Positions 50,401 to 58,982 of a stretch of DNA of 64,000 bases are shown piece after piece (the first letter of the stretch is position 1; each line of letters begins with the position of its first letter). The translations under genes were made by a program, and so were the position numbers. The notes under the pieces are model-generated. The model made no database searches, had not been told where the DNA came from, and saw nothing but the letters and a program-made list of their open reading frames with translations. Source of the DNA: Paratinospora sagittata. Taxonomy: Eukaryota; Streptophyta; Magnoliopsida; Ranunculales; Menispermaceae. The DNA lies in the NCBI GenBank assembly GCA_035771175.1, contig CM069613.1, forward strand, positions 5,390,001-5,454,000, written 5' to 3'.

Positions 50401-51200
50401 CCATTTTATTCCCAGTTAGCATCTTGGTTTGAAACATCGCAATTCATGTCAATCATCGAGCATAGGAAGATTGAGCTAACCAAAGAACCCATATTCATTA
50501 TCTAATAGTATTGTTACTTTGAAGGTCCGGTGGTCTTAGTTTTAGAACACATTACAAACAAAAACAAAAAACAGATGAAGTTTAAAAAGGAAAAAAAGAA
50601 AATATGCACCAAAGCACCATGCAAACATTAGAAAAACATACCTGAGTATCGGTTCAAGTGACAACCTCGCTCCCATGTGCAATCTAGATAGTAATTTAGA
50701 CATAATTGTTTCCTTGTGCAAGAGAACTTGTGGCAAAGTTTGCACAAACGGCATCACTTCTTCATAAAATGATATAAAATCCTCGGCAGTATTTAATTCC
50801 TAAAATTACGCCACATTAACAGACGAAAAAAAAAAAAAGTATTCGTAAAATAACAATCAATTTTTACCCGCCAGTGAAGAAGAGAGTCTCGAAGAAATGA
50901 AGACCCATCGGATGGCTCAGGTTTTAGAGAATCAAGGCTCCGGTAAACTTCAATTTCGATGTCCTCTATCCTTTCAGAGAACTTCTTGAACTGTAAAAGT
51001 GATCAAATCAAAAACAGAAATTCTCAGAATCCAATAATAACTCAAAAAACAAAAATAAATAAATAAAGAAAGAAAGAAGAAGAGCGAAAACTGGAACAGT
51101 GAAAAAAGTTAGGGTTTTGAGAACTTACGACGAAGCGTCTACGTCCAGGAGACTTGTTGAGCGACTTGACGGACTGGGAATGCGAAGCCTTTGTCGCCAT
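11773..51200 (-). CDS. UTP20: UTP20/DRIM, U3 snoRNP-associated ribosome-biogenesis protein, complete, 32 exons, 2,692 aa
   Basis: Exons in transcript order: 51129-51200, 50868-50990, 50642-50799, 49135-49179, 42411-42489, 42212-42285, 36293-36399, 34796-34978, 33694-33894, 33334-33565, 33154-33228, 32710-33056, 28118-28298, 27653-27941, 27239-27575, 26115-26292, 25876-26016, 25344-25605, 24768-25220, 23891-24357, 23183-23319, 22924-23105, 22441-22836, 22223-22348, 22046-22111, 21700-21970, 20141-21605, 19778-20057, 18264-18494, 17388-17915, 16109-16241, 11773-12032. All are GT-AG, phases agree at all 31 junctions, and the total is 8,079 nt. The family is a nucleolar component of the SSU processome needed for 18S rRNA maturation. 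The protein is an all-helical HEAT/ARM-type solenoid. Recognisable blocks are RYYPKDYIQEFMAESISFLL (about residue 190), the DRIM-domain core MKVLDCLLIWKDDFLLPYG (about 950), KHRRARALARFRNVI (1616-1630), GYEHSTGREAVLEMLHA (about 2217) and a very basic nucleolar-type tail (KRKHEEKLMAVVNPMRNAKR). Length is normal for the family. Introns 4, 6, 12 and 31 are 6.6, 5.8, 4.4 and 4.1 kb and are filled with transposons; coding sequence is about 20% of the locus. Confidence 0.95.
13240..15520 (+). mobile_element. 5'-truncated L1-type LINE, degenerate reverse transcriptase and zf-RVT region (antisense in UTP20 intron 31)
   Basis: The plus strand carries broken LINE ORF2 pieces in order. They are the RT start FTKAYDTIDWGFLE (about 13243), then GGLRQGDPLSPFLF, then the catalytic box as YANDTLF (about 13560), where YADDT is expected. 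Next come the RT thumb-like block YLGLPFGGNPL, the zf-RVT spacer region (about 14300-14780), and CLFCMQEGESIEHILF with LWSLWLKGNRRVF after 14910. Frames shift and stops interrupt (one near 13302). The endonuclease is missing, so this copy is 5'-truncated and dead. A 3' end like GTTTCTTCTAAAA near 15510 matches the L1 tail shared by other copies here. Confidence 0.85.
14790..14895 (-). mobile_element. Short LINE tail nested inside the larger LINE, with 15-bp target duplication
   Basis: A T-run followed by GAGAAGAAACTGATAG is the reversed L1 3' end (GTTTCTTCTC plus poly(A)). It is flanked by CCCCTTTTACATTTT (14775-14789) and CCCCTTTGACATTTT (14896-14910), 14 of 15 identical. The host LINE's zf-RVT region continues on either side, so this is a severely 5'-truncated secondary insertion. 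Confidence 0.7.
19150..19420 (-). mobile_element. RTE-type retrotransposon 3' fragment in UTP20 intron 28
   Basis: Read on the minus strand it contains GGATTCATGTAGTCGACCGC then ATATAGTTGGGAAA. This is the conserved plant RTE 3' end (TTCATGTAGCCGACCCC...TAGTTTGGGA). Upstream sequence is decayed and the left limit is approximate. The copy is in the same orientation as UTP20. Confidence 0.6.
25791..25853 (-). mobile_element. 63-bp LINE tail with 16-bp target duplication beside the exon 17 splice donor
   Basis: TTTTTTGGATAAGAAACTG on the plus strand is a reversed L1 3' end. The flanks ACAGCCAGAAGTTATT (25775-25790) and ACAGCCAGAAATAATT (25854-25869) match at 14 of 16 positions and form the target duplication. 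The right flank ends six bases from UTP20 exon 17 (25876-26016), so the insertion landed just inside the 5' splice site without destroying it. Confidence 0.65.
29080..30330 (+). mobile_element. Degenerate RTE-type LINE (endonuclease to RT start) antisense in UTP20 intron 12
   Basis: Broken reading on the plus strand gives AVRIVVDKNLNDEVIHVKRI (about 29100), matching the endonuclease motif of plant RTE elements (often annotated 'craniofacial development protein 2-like'). FLKVAQECNFAIVNANLREG follows (about 29355), then NTPTKVRKFIGNVVLS near 30130, equivalent to 'DGIPIEVWKxLGD' at the start of the RT. Many stops and frameshifts; inactive. Edges are approximate. Confidence 0.6.
30727..31620. mobile_element. 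Non-autonomous hAT-like element with 8-bp target duplication
   Basis: Termini CATGGTTTAAAAATTC (30727) and GAAGTTTCCAACCTTG (31605-31620) form a terminal inverted repeat (about 12 of 16 matching) with the CA...TG ends usual for hAT. The flanks CAATCAAC (30719-30726) and CGATCAAC (31621-31628) are an 8-bp duplication with one mismatch. Both subterminal regions are packed with variants of AATTCGNCGAAATT, resembling transposase-binding repeats. No transposase frame exists in the 894 bp. It lies in UTP20 intron 12. Confidence 0.7.
34340..34412 (+). mobile_element. RTE 3' tail with (TTGAG)n simple repeat
   Basis: GAATTCATGTAGCCTACCCC, GTGTAGTCGAGTAAAGGCTT and then repeated AGTTGAGTTG match the plant RTE 3' terminus, which ends in a TTG-type microsatellite. 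It is a short, truncated copy in UTP20 intron 8, antisense to the gene. Confidence 0.65.
35390..35420. repeat. Homopolymer of 31 G
   Basis: An uninterrupted run of 31 G follows GGGGTT and precedes TCCCCCC, in UTP20 intron 7. Such long poly(G) is rare in AT-rich plant DNA; slippage, a G-quadruplex-forming tract or a sequencing/assembly artefact are all possible. Confidence 0.95.
37915..38430 (+). mobile_element. L1-type LINE 3' fragment (zf-RVT end)
   Basis: In changing frames the plus strand encodes LCKQSIESVDYMFIQCPF and then WSLWIERNSRF, the zinc-binding and 'W.LW.ERN' signatures at the C-terminus of plant L1 ORF2. It ends with TTTTTGTTTCTTCTCCAAAT plus A-rich sequence, the same 3' end as the other L1 copies. 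5'-truncated and degenerate; antisense to UTP20. Confidence 0.65.
39690..40990 (-). mobile_element. RTE-type retrotransposon fragment (reverse transcriptase to 3' end)
   Basis: On the minus strand, going down from about 40990, recognisable RT pieces are LMERYREKKKDSHG, IDVGKAYDRIPRHILW, FVDLIKDMYDGAIT, then VPLKFKRIRDIKSIMRLVVL and KMKMARGICGKTL near 40050-40150. These align with 'LMERYREKKKDLHM', 'IDLEKAYDRVPREVLW', 'YVxLIKDMYDGAxT' and 'KMxxAEMRMLRWMCG' of plant RTE. The 3' end near 39690 has the expected GCTGAACC-type terminus. Frames are broken. This is the only long retroelement in sense orientation to UTP20. Confidence 0.7.
41056..41720. repeat. Tandem duplication of about 350 bp in UTP20 intron 6
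   Basis: GAGCTTTCCAGCCATGTGTC near 41067 recurs as GAGCTCTCCAGCCATGTCTC near 41417. GGATCAGTAACATGAATTCT follows in both, as does a shared 'CAAGCAA..A.CCTT..A..TCTATC' ending. The copies are moderately diverged. No coding signal. Confidence 0.65.
43480..43995. repeat. Short tandem repeats and a 16-C run in UTP20 intron 4
   Basis: A 55-60 bp duplication lies around 43485-43600 (GATTCTAAGGAATACCGGAG / AATTCTAAGAAATATCGGAG). About four 27-bp units of TTTCTAATTCAACAAAAATAC follow at 43705-43790. A homopolymer of 16 C is at 43979-43994. No gene in 42490-44200. Confidence 0.65.
44210..48757 (+). mobile_element. Near-full-length degenerate L1-type LINE, antisense in UTP20 intron 4
   Basis: ORF2 domains occur in order but in broken frames. 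They are the endonuclease start KLQSWNIRG (about 44328), GAYGPCDNNGRQKFWNEL and WCVGGDF (44640-44740), and FTWTNG with RLDHFLLGTRWNA. Then come RT FKIDFAKAYDSTKWDFL (about 45573), DPLFPFLYTLVADGL (about 45770), the catalytic box decayed to LDDDCTLF (about 45905), and NFLWKGEDKLKGSHLIKW. Last are the DLSWNLHLNRNPSHRALDEV spacer (about 47350) and a zf-RVT end. About 550 bp of unidentified sequence (roughly 46740-47290) interrupts it, and a hAT-like MITE (47875-48454) is nested near the end. The 3' end GTTTCTTGTC plus a run of A is at about 48740-48757. Inactive. Confidence 0.8.
47875..48454. mobile_element. hAT-like MITE nested in the LINE, GGGTTGGGTT-rich
   Basis: Ends TATCGGTGTTTAT and, reversed, TAGGGGTGTTTAT form a 13-bp inverted repeat (11 matching). 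Flanks ATTGGAGG (47867-47874) and AGTGGAGT (48455-48462) are a decayed 8-bp target duplication (6 of 8). Both arms are rich in GGGTTGGGT/ACCCGACCC on opposing strands, giving strong foldback potential. The 580 bp contain no transposase. LINE sequence resumes after it. Confidence 0.65.
51109..51118 (-). promoter_or_regulatory. Telo-box just inside UTP20 intron 1
   Basis: On the minus strand AAAACCCTAA lies about 10 nt into intron 1, right after the donor GTAAGTTCTC. AAACCCTA telo-boxes near the start of transcription are typical of plant ribosomal-protein and ribosome-biogenesis genes, fitting UTP20. I see no site II (TGGGCY) element nearby. Confidence 0.5.
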
Positions 51201-51422
51201 TGGAGAAAAGGTTGGAGCTTCGAGAAGAGAATAATTTATGAGAGAGTGTGAAATTGAGGATGAAGAGAATGGATTACTTGTGTTGTGGATTTCTGCTTTC
51301 TTCTTTGTTAGTTGCAGTGTTGTTGTTGTATTAGGAAGACAGAGCAGCGGCTTCGGCGTCCCTCCCGCTCTGCGAAGCGACCCAGGAAAGCAAGTCCGAG
51401 AGCGAGAAGAACCACCGACTTA

Positions 51423-53547
51423 GGCCTCGTTTGGGAGTGCGGTATAAATTGCGTCAAAAATTTTGCTAAACTCAACTTTTTCAGCACCCTAGTGCTTTTC
51501 TTTGAATTTTTTATTCTTTTAATTTTTTATAAAAATTTGTAGATTTGAGTTTTTATATTCTTTTAATTTAAAATATTTTATTTCATTTTAGTAAAATTCG
51601 AGTGTGACATACCAAATTACGAATTGTCAATTTTATATTTTACTTATTTTTAATTTAAAAATTTTTATTTTCTTTCATTCTAATAAAAATTAGAATAATG
51701 GGTAAAAAATTAAAAAATAAGTAAAAATTTGTCAATTTTAGTTTTTTTCTCGTAGTTTTAAAATGAATTGTTTTTTATTTAAATACAATAATAGACCACA
51801 GATTTAGATGGTTGTAAATAAATCACAAAAAAAAGCTCACTTTTCTACCACAAAAAATTATAAATTTATAATTCTAATAATAGCCTTCCATGATATGACC
51901 AAAATATCCCTATCATATTTTTCTTTTCTAATTTTATCTAAATGATTTGCTAACAATATCCCACCATCAATCCCATAGTTATCTTCTTCATTCATCAATG
52001 CTCTTCACTCCTTTAATGTTTATTTTTTCATTCCAAATATCATTTTAAAGGTATAATATTCATCTTTGACATTATTCTAAGGTATTTTTTTGTTTTTTTA
52101 TGCATTATCAAAAAAACAAATTGAAAAAAAAACTGTCATGTAGTTTGGTCCTTTGTGAGACCTATGGCACCAAATCACCTATTTTTATACTATTTGGTCA
52201 GAGATGACAAAATAAAATTATTTGGTTCTATCATGTCCGACCGAACTTAAAACATTAGATTTTGTTGTCTCTGACCAAACCGACTACGATCAGTTTAGTA
52301 TTACAGGTCTAAACCTGTCGAGGTCCGAACTGATCGTCGTTTACTTTTCACCTATGTCGATTTCTTCCTATTTTTTATGACGTTTTTTGAGAACAAAAAC
52401 ATCCAAATATTTAATTTTACGTTATCTAAATACTAAATATGATAAATAAATAAAAATCAACAAATCGCTTGCCGATTTAGTGATTTTTACCTTCGAAACC
52501 TTGAATTTCAAACGATGAATCTTGCAAAACATGGACCAAAATCACTGGATTTTTTTTTGTTAAAAAGGAGATTATAGCAACAAAGTGAATGATTTTTATA
52601 GTAATTTAGGGTTTGAGTGTTGAAAATGTGAGAATATTGGAGAGAGAGTTGAAGAGGGTGTTAGGGTTAGGTTGGAAGGGTTTGAAATGTGATAAATAAT
52701 GAGAAGGGTGTTTTGAAAAACTCAATAAGGTAAGATAGTAATTCTTTAAATTTAATGATAAAAATAGGATGGGTTAGAAGAGGAGCTTTTTTGTAATTTA
52801 TTTAGCAACCGTCAAGATTTATTGATTTAAGTTTTGCGTTTTTTAATTTAAAAATATTTATTTTATTTTATTTTAATAAAATTCTAATTTTTAAGTTTTT
52901 TAAAATATAATAATAGGGTAAAAGTTGTAGGGGACGTTGACAAAAAAAACCTTTGGATATAAATGTAATTCCTAAAAAGCTTATATGTAACAAAGAATTT
53001 TTATTTTTATTTTTTGGTAAGTAACAAAGAAATTTTACAGGAGGGTATTATAGTAATGTTAATAAATAAATTTTGAGTAGGTGTTTTGAGAAAAAGAATG
53101 TAGTACGATAAGCGTGTCCTTTACGTTTCACATGCATTGGAATGTAAATTTCCACTTTGACCTCATCCTTCTTTCAAAATTCCATGAATAACCTTACTAG
53201 AATGATTAATTGCTATTGTTTATGACATTTTGTCACATTTTTACTGCAAAAAATGCAGAATAATTTTTTTAAGAACAAGTAAATTCTTGTGGTTCGTATA
53301 AATTATATTATAATATGCCACATAATATATTTATAAGTTAATACTTATGTATTATTATAAAACATTTATATCATAGTACATATAATATAATTTAACAAAA
53401 TTAATATTAATTATATATAAGTATATTTAGGTAAAAAGGGTAAAATTGTCATTTTAAGTAAAATATCAGTTATGAAATATTTAAGTGTGTTTGATGCAAC
53501 TTTTTGCAAAAGTGTTTCTTTTAAGAAAAGCTCTCCCAAATCAGGCC
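51423..53547. mobile_element. Large non-autonomous PIF/Harbinger-like element upstream of UTP20
   Basis: Left end GGCCTCGTTTGGGAG (51423) and right end, reversed, GGCCTGATTTGGGAG (53547) form a 15-bp inverted repeat with two mismatches. Both are flanked by TTA (51420-51422 and 53548-53550), the PIF/Harbinger target duplication. The 2,125-bp interior is AT-rich and has no transposase or other gene. It begins about 220 bp upstream of the UTP20 start codon, so it truncates the available native promoter. Two smaller elements sharing ends are an alternative. Confidence 0.6.
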
Positions 53548-53550
53548 TTA

Positions 53551-54829
53551 GAGTCCAAGGAATTAGTTTGAGAGGGCTAGATTTTTTAATCTATTCCGGT
53601 TTCCAATTGGAATGCCTGGTTCGTTCGTGGTCAGTAAACTGTTCAAGGTTTGAACCAATTTTCTTTATTAAAAAAAAGTATTTTTAAAGATTTGGTCTTC
53701 TAGCTATTAGTATCTAGTGCAAGGGTCTCATAGTTTCTAAAATTAGTGTTTGAGTTCTCAACCTATCAATTAGTCACCTATAAATCAAATCGCAGGGTGT
53801 CAGAGGGTGCGCTTGACTATTTTGCCCTTATTCCATTTAGCCACCGCATAATTGCTCGATAAAGAAAGAAACAGTTGCTTTGCATGTAGAACATACCAAC
53901 CTTGTCCGTCAAGACTATGGGGATCCTGAACTCTGCATGATGGCTAGTTATACTCTCTTTTTGTCCTCGATGAAGGCCAACATAAAATGTCGGACATGCT
54001 TTCTTCATTTGAAGTAGATCCTAAACTCTGTATGATCACTATTTGTACTCTCTCCTCTTCTTCTAATTCATCATCATCTATCACCACAACTTGGTTGTTG
54101 CTACACTTCATCTTGGTCTTCATAATCAAGATTGAAGAAATTGAGAGAAATGAGGGAAAATGTGTTTAATGTAGATCTTGAACTCTACGTGATAGTTGTT
54201 TTTGCTATCTCTTTCTCCTATAATTCATCATCATCTATCACCACAACTTGGCTGCTACTACACTTTGTCTTTCTCCAACAATAACATAGTTATGTTTGAA
54301 GATTGACGAAACTAAGACTTCAAGTGGTGGACTTCACCAAGCATCATCGAGCTTGATTATGATTGTAGAATGTTTTGCTATTACATAAATTAGGCTCTGA
54401 GAAAAGGCAATAAAAGAACATCAACAGCGACATCTCTATATCTCTAAGCGACCCTGAAATTTAGATTGCACCATTTGCATGGAGCCTTTGTCTTCTCCAA
54501 TTTGTAAGTATTCATCCAACAATGGGGGAATGTCGTTCACTTTCAAAAAGGATAGAGTGTGATGCAATTTTTAAATTTCAGGGCGTACCAATCTGTTAAC
54601 TTCCTTCCTCACGTAGACATCAAGTTCTTGGATAATGTATAGTTATCGAAATTTGCATTCTCCCAACATGATTTGAACTTGAACTGCTTATATACTCATT
54701 GTTTTCATTTCAACAACTTTTTTTACTAAAAGTTCTTCTTGAGGTAATACTGCAATGACATTACAAAAAAAGCTTATCAAAATTTATAAATTTGTATTTC
54801 TATATTATTTAATTTTGTTTTATAGGTCA
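53551..54829. repeat. Intergenic region with degenerate tandem repeats
   Basis: The phrase GATCCTGAACTCTGCATGAT recurs in variant form at 53922, 54017 and 54174. The last two units are about 157 bp apart and also share TTCATCATCATCTATCACCA and CAACTTGG. No gene is seen. Confidence 0.55.
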
Positions 54830-55640
54830 GTCACTTGTGGTAACTGATTGGTCCCTATTGGTAATCGACCGGTCATAAGGATATCTATTTTGTTCTCATA
54901 TTCATGCGTTTATTAATCGGTCAGTCAGAAGATCCATTTCAACACCGATCAGTCGGTAGGGCCTTTACTTTACCGATATAGTCATTCTCCTACCGATTGG
55001 TCCATAGGTATATCTTCAAGCATTTTTTAAATGATCGGTCAGAAGTTCCAAACATTTATCGGTCAGTCAAATAATTTTGGTGATTGGTTACCAGTCGATG
55101 CGTAGATTTACGATACGTATCCGTTATAAGGTAAACTTATGATCACCAATCAGTTGGACTATGATAATTGTTTTCGCTTTGGTTATCGATTAGTCGTAAG
55201 GTGCACTTAGGCTACCGCTTGGTTAACAATTGGTTCGGATTCCCTTTAGATGACCGATTAGTCAGCATGTGCTTTAGAGCATTTTCTTACCGATTGGCCG
55301 GAAAGTTCATTTTGTTACCGTTGTCTTCGTTCTTTCTGATCGGTAAAAAGCTAAGTTTTAACGAACAAGGTCGGTAAGTATTGACAAACAAGGTCGATAA
55401 CCAATAGTTTACTGTATTTTTGACGGTAAAAAGGTAATTGTTGATGAACAATATCGGTAAGGTCTTGTGTCGTTGAACATTTTCTTATCGATCGATCAAA
55501 AGTTCCATTTTCTCAGTGTTATTAACCGTTTCATACCGATTGGTAATTGGTAAGTTTTGACGAACAAGGTCGGTATGTTCTACTTGTTGGGCAGTGGTTT
55601 CTTTCCTTACCGAGCAATCACTTGATTGCTAAATAGGAGA
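54830..55640. repeat. Dense array of short degenerate motifs in both orientations
   Basis: Over about 800 bp, variants of ACCGATTGGTC and its reverse-type CGGTCAGTCA occur every 30-60 bp (for example 54917, 54991, 55034, 55060, 55288, 55533). A second motif, CGAACAAGGTCGGTAAG, occurs near 55362, 55384, 55445 and 55562. The sequence has no coding signal. It could be the subterminal binding-site region of a CACTA- or MULE-type transposon, or an eroded minisatellite; I could not find element ends. Confidence 0.6.
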
Positions 55641-56054
55641 AGGGCAAAATGGTCAAGAACGCAACCTCTGACAACCTGCAATTTGATTGACGGGTGACTA
55701 GTTAATTGGTTGATGATCCAAACGCTAATGCTATAAATAGTTAGAAGGCCAAATCTATATATATATATATATATATATATAGTTTATTTTAGAAAATAAT
55801 ATAAACAACTTTTTGTTTTCTTTACAAACTTTATAATTACAACTAAACATAATTCAAAAAAATAAATTACAACTAAACAAGATCTTTGGGAATCTTGAAA
55901 AAATATAAAATAAAATATGGCCCTTTAATTTCAAATTAGTTTTGATGAGAATTTTTATTATTTTTATTACAAGTATGCAACCCGTGGGTGCTTTGTAAAA
56001 ATTATTTTCTAAAGAACTTATTAAGGAATAAAATTAAAATATAATATAATATAA

Positions 56055-56105
<51 letters not shown>

Positions 56106-57119
56106 TTTTGTATAAAAATAGTATAATCTAGATATTGTTGGGGAGCTTTTTCAAAAACGTTTTTTCGATTAGTACTTCTACCAAAAATACTTTTGAAAAA
56201 AGCTGGTCCCGCTCAGCTTCTTCTGAAAGTTGAAAATTAATTTTTTTTGCCGTAATTTAGTTAGAAGAAGGTGTTGTCAAATAAATTTAAAAGTAATTTT
56301 TTTAAAAATATTTTAAAAAAACTCTTCCAAATGGGGTCATGATTAATAGAAAAAAACTATCGTAAACTCATCTGCAAACATAAAAGAAGATGCCGCTAGT
56401 AGGGGTGTTAATAAATAGTTTAAATTGTGAAATCAAAATGAAACAATGCATTTAGTTCAGTTTTTATAAGTTTGGTTTGGATTAATTTAGAAAAAGTATA
56501 AGTCGGCTGGCTTGGTTTCAATTATGGTTCGAGACTTTAAAAACTTATTTAAACTGAATTGAACCAAGTTTAAAATTAATTAATATTTATTTTTCAATGT
56601 CTAAAATTCTTTAATGATGTAAACACTATCATATAAAATTAACAACCATCTTATACGATGAACATTATTTTAAGATTTATTAAATATGCATTAAGAAAGT
56701 TAGGATTACTCCCTATATAATTAAGAGAGTATAAAACAAAAAGTGGGCGTGGCTACAAATTTAGTAAAGTAGAGAATTTTATAAAAAAATTAAATAATTT
56801 CTCAATTGCTAAAATGTTTATTTTTTGCTTTAATTAATTTTATATTGTGAATATACAGATAAATTATAATTGAGTAAAACTATATAATATAAAAATTAAT
56901 AGTTGTAAATGATTACATTAAAACATTGAATGTTTAGAAAATAAAAAATTATTAATTAATTGATGAAGAAAAAAATATGCATTCAAAGCTTAGTGCCAAC
57001 CAATTAATATAAGTGGCATCCAGCACGTGTCAAACGAACTGATTAATCAAAAGGTTAGACGGGAACTAAACAAAAGAAGTAAAAGGCAACACTTGTCTAA
57101 ATAATAGAGACTGAGTTGC

Positions 57120-57175
<56 letters not shown>

Positions 57176-57645
57176 CTGTGTTATATACAATAAAAATGTT
57201 TGAAGAGTCTTGCAAAAAATAAGCCATTTTTGGCAATGTTTAATTAATCTTATAAACCTTGCTATTATATTTTTATTTTTATTTTTATTTTTAAAACAAT
57301 AAATAGTTACATGCTAAAATAATTATTTAGCATGTCTCTACTTCCCCACATATATCTCTTATTTATAAGGTTACTATACTCTCCCACACTCGTTTATTAT
57401 AACTAATATTATTATTAATTAATATTGGTTATATCAAAGAATAATAATAAATCCGTCATAGTCAATCCCAAGCTCATGTAAAGGAAGAGGAGTCTACAAT
57501 GTGGCTAATAATTAATAATATTTTTGTTAAATCAACTATAACACGAATTTTACCCATAGTTTAGAAAATGCTGAGATAAAACGAGTTGGGCGTTGAGTTA
57601 TCAGTGAATAATAATATTGATTATATTGATAATTTTTATTTTTAT
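55641..57645. other. Gene-free AT-rich spacer with microsatellites
   Basis: (TA)n at about 55760-55781 and 56058-56101, and an 18-unit (TTA)n at 57121-57175. TAGGGGTGTTAATAAATAG at about 56399 looks like a single hAT-type terminus without a visible partner. No gene. Confidence 0.7.
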
Positions 57646-58030
57646 TTTTTGATAGGAAACTAAAATATCATTGAAATAAAAAGTAGCAAACAATAATAAT
57701 TGTAAGCACATAAGTCCTTACAAACTACAACTACACTCTTGCAAACCAACTACATAAGTGATCCCAGCTACATAAGCGATCTCACCCACGCATCCAGCTA
57801 TTACACCCATAACCCATTGAAAGCTTGCATGCTGCAGTCTAACAAAAAGTGAGATGCATAGACGAGTCCCATAGTAAATTGTTGTCGAATTCGACCTCTT
57901 TAAAAATTCTTTGATTTCACTCATTCCAAATACTCCAAACAACTGCCAAAGAGATGATTTTCTAATACTCATAATGCTGATGCAAATGGCTACGATGAAC
58001 AAAAAATCTGAATAAATCTTTTACCATAAT
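57646..58030 (-). mobile_element. L1-type LINE 3' fragment, minus strand
   Basis: Minus-strand reading gives WSIWNE, then NQRIFKEVEFDNNLLWDSSM and LTFC, the 'W.IWNERNxRIF' end of L1 ORF2. The 3' end is AGTTTCCTATCAAAAAATA, the same terminus as other L1 copies here. A 94-codon open frame in another phase is incidental. Confidence 0.6.
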
Positions 58031-58780
58031 TGGAGTTTAGGTATGAAATGGAAGCAACATCTGTCAAAAATTAAAATTTTAATTCATAAATTTAAAATTG
58101 TATTTGGTTGGGTGCCGTAAAATAATTTTTTTTATTTTCAGAGTACCCAAAAAGTACAATTAGAAAAGTTAGGAAATGACATGTCATTTTCAAGTTCACA
58201 TATGTTAGTTATCATTAAAAATCAAAAGAATAATAAAAAAAAAACTATGCTAAGGAAAGCTTTTCTCAAATGCGTTTATCCTAAAATTGTTTAAAAAAAA
58301 AAACACTTTTGAATAAAATTCGTTTTTGAATAAAATTCGTTGATTCAAACTTCTTTTTAAAATAAAATATTGTTTTTTCCTATGGTAGTTTATCTAGAAT
58401 TATGTGTTGTCAAATACTTTAAAAGATATTTTTACTCTAAAAATATTTTAGAAAAACTTTCGTAAATTAGGCCAACCATGAATTAATTTATTTATGCCAT
58501 TCATTTTCGTCATAACGTTTGCAAAATTACTATTTTATTCCTATTAACTATAAAAGGTAATTTTTTAAAAATAAAAATAAAATAAATTTTTTAAGGGTAT
58601 TTTTTTGATTAGAATAAAAGGCTTTAGGGTGAACCATCCAAAATATTTATATTATAACAGTACACCCAAAGTATTCATAGTATAGATAGATTTTTAAAAA
58701 TGATGAACTAAATATTTTTAAAATTAAAAACTAAAAAAATGAAAATAGACGGTAACTAGACCCCACGCAGACTCAACCGA
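58031..58780. other. Spacer upstream of the FLZ gene
   Basis: AT-rich, no gene seen. TTGGTTGGGTGCC near 58107 and GGCCAACCATG near 58470 could be decayed ends of a MITE, but I cannot confirm this. Confidence 0.45.
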
Positions 58781-58829
58781 CAACCGCCACTTCTTCTCCC
58801 TCCGTCTCACGCGTTGGCATTCTGTCAAA

Positions 58830-58982
58830 CTCTCTCTCTCTCGCTCTCGCTCTCGCTCTCACTCTCTCAACAACTCTACCTTACGAGCACTTCACTTCTT
58901 CCTCAGAACCTAACCCTAACCCTAACCCTAATTCGCACCTGAATTCCAACTATCTCCACTGCGCTCAAACGCTCCGTTCACA
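58830..58982 (+). promoter_or_regulatory. FLZ leader: CT-rich tract and telomere-like repeat
   Basis: A (CT)n/(CTCG)n pyrimidine tract spans about 58830-58868, typical of plant 5' UTRs (GAGA/Y-patch). CCTAACCCTAACCCTAACCC plus TAA at 58909-58931 is three to four units of CCCTAA. That is the 6-bp telomeric type rather than the usual 7-bp plant CCCTAAA. Both precede the ATG at 58983. Confidence 0.6.

Noticed and set aside
51238..51542. Short plus-strand frames divergent from UTP20
   Set aside because: They cover the UTP20 leader and the start of the Harbinger-like element; no domain or splice support.
56136..56340. Possible 200-bp MITE (TTGGGGAGCTTTTTC ... AACTCTTCCAAATGGGG)
   Set aside because: Terminal match is weak and no target duplication could be read, so it was not listed as a feature.
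57718..58002. 94-codon minus-strand frame with hydrophobic stretches
   Set aside because: It is an off-frame reading of an L1 3' end; the correct frame shows WSIWNE and NQRIF.
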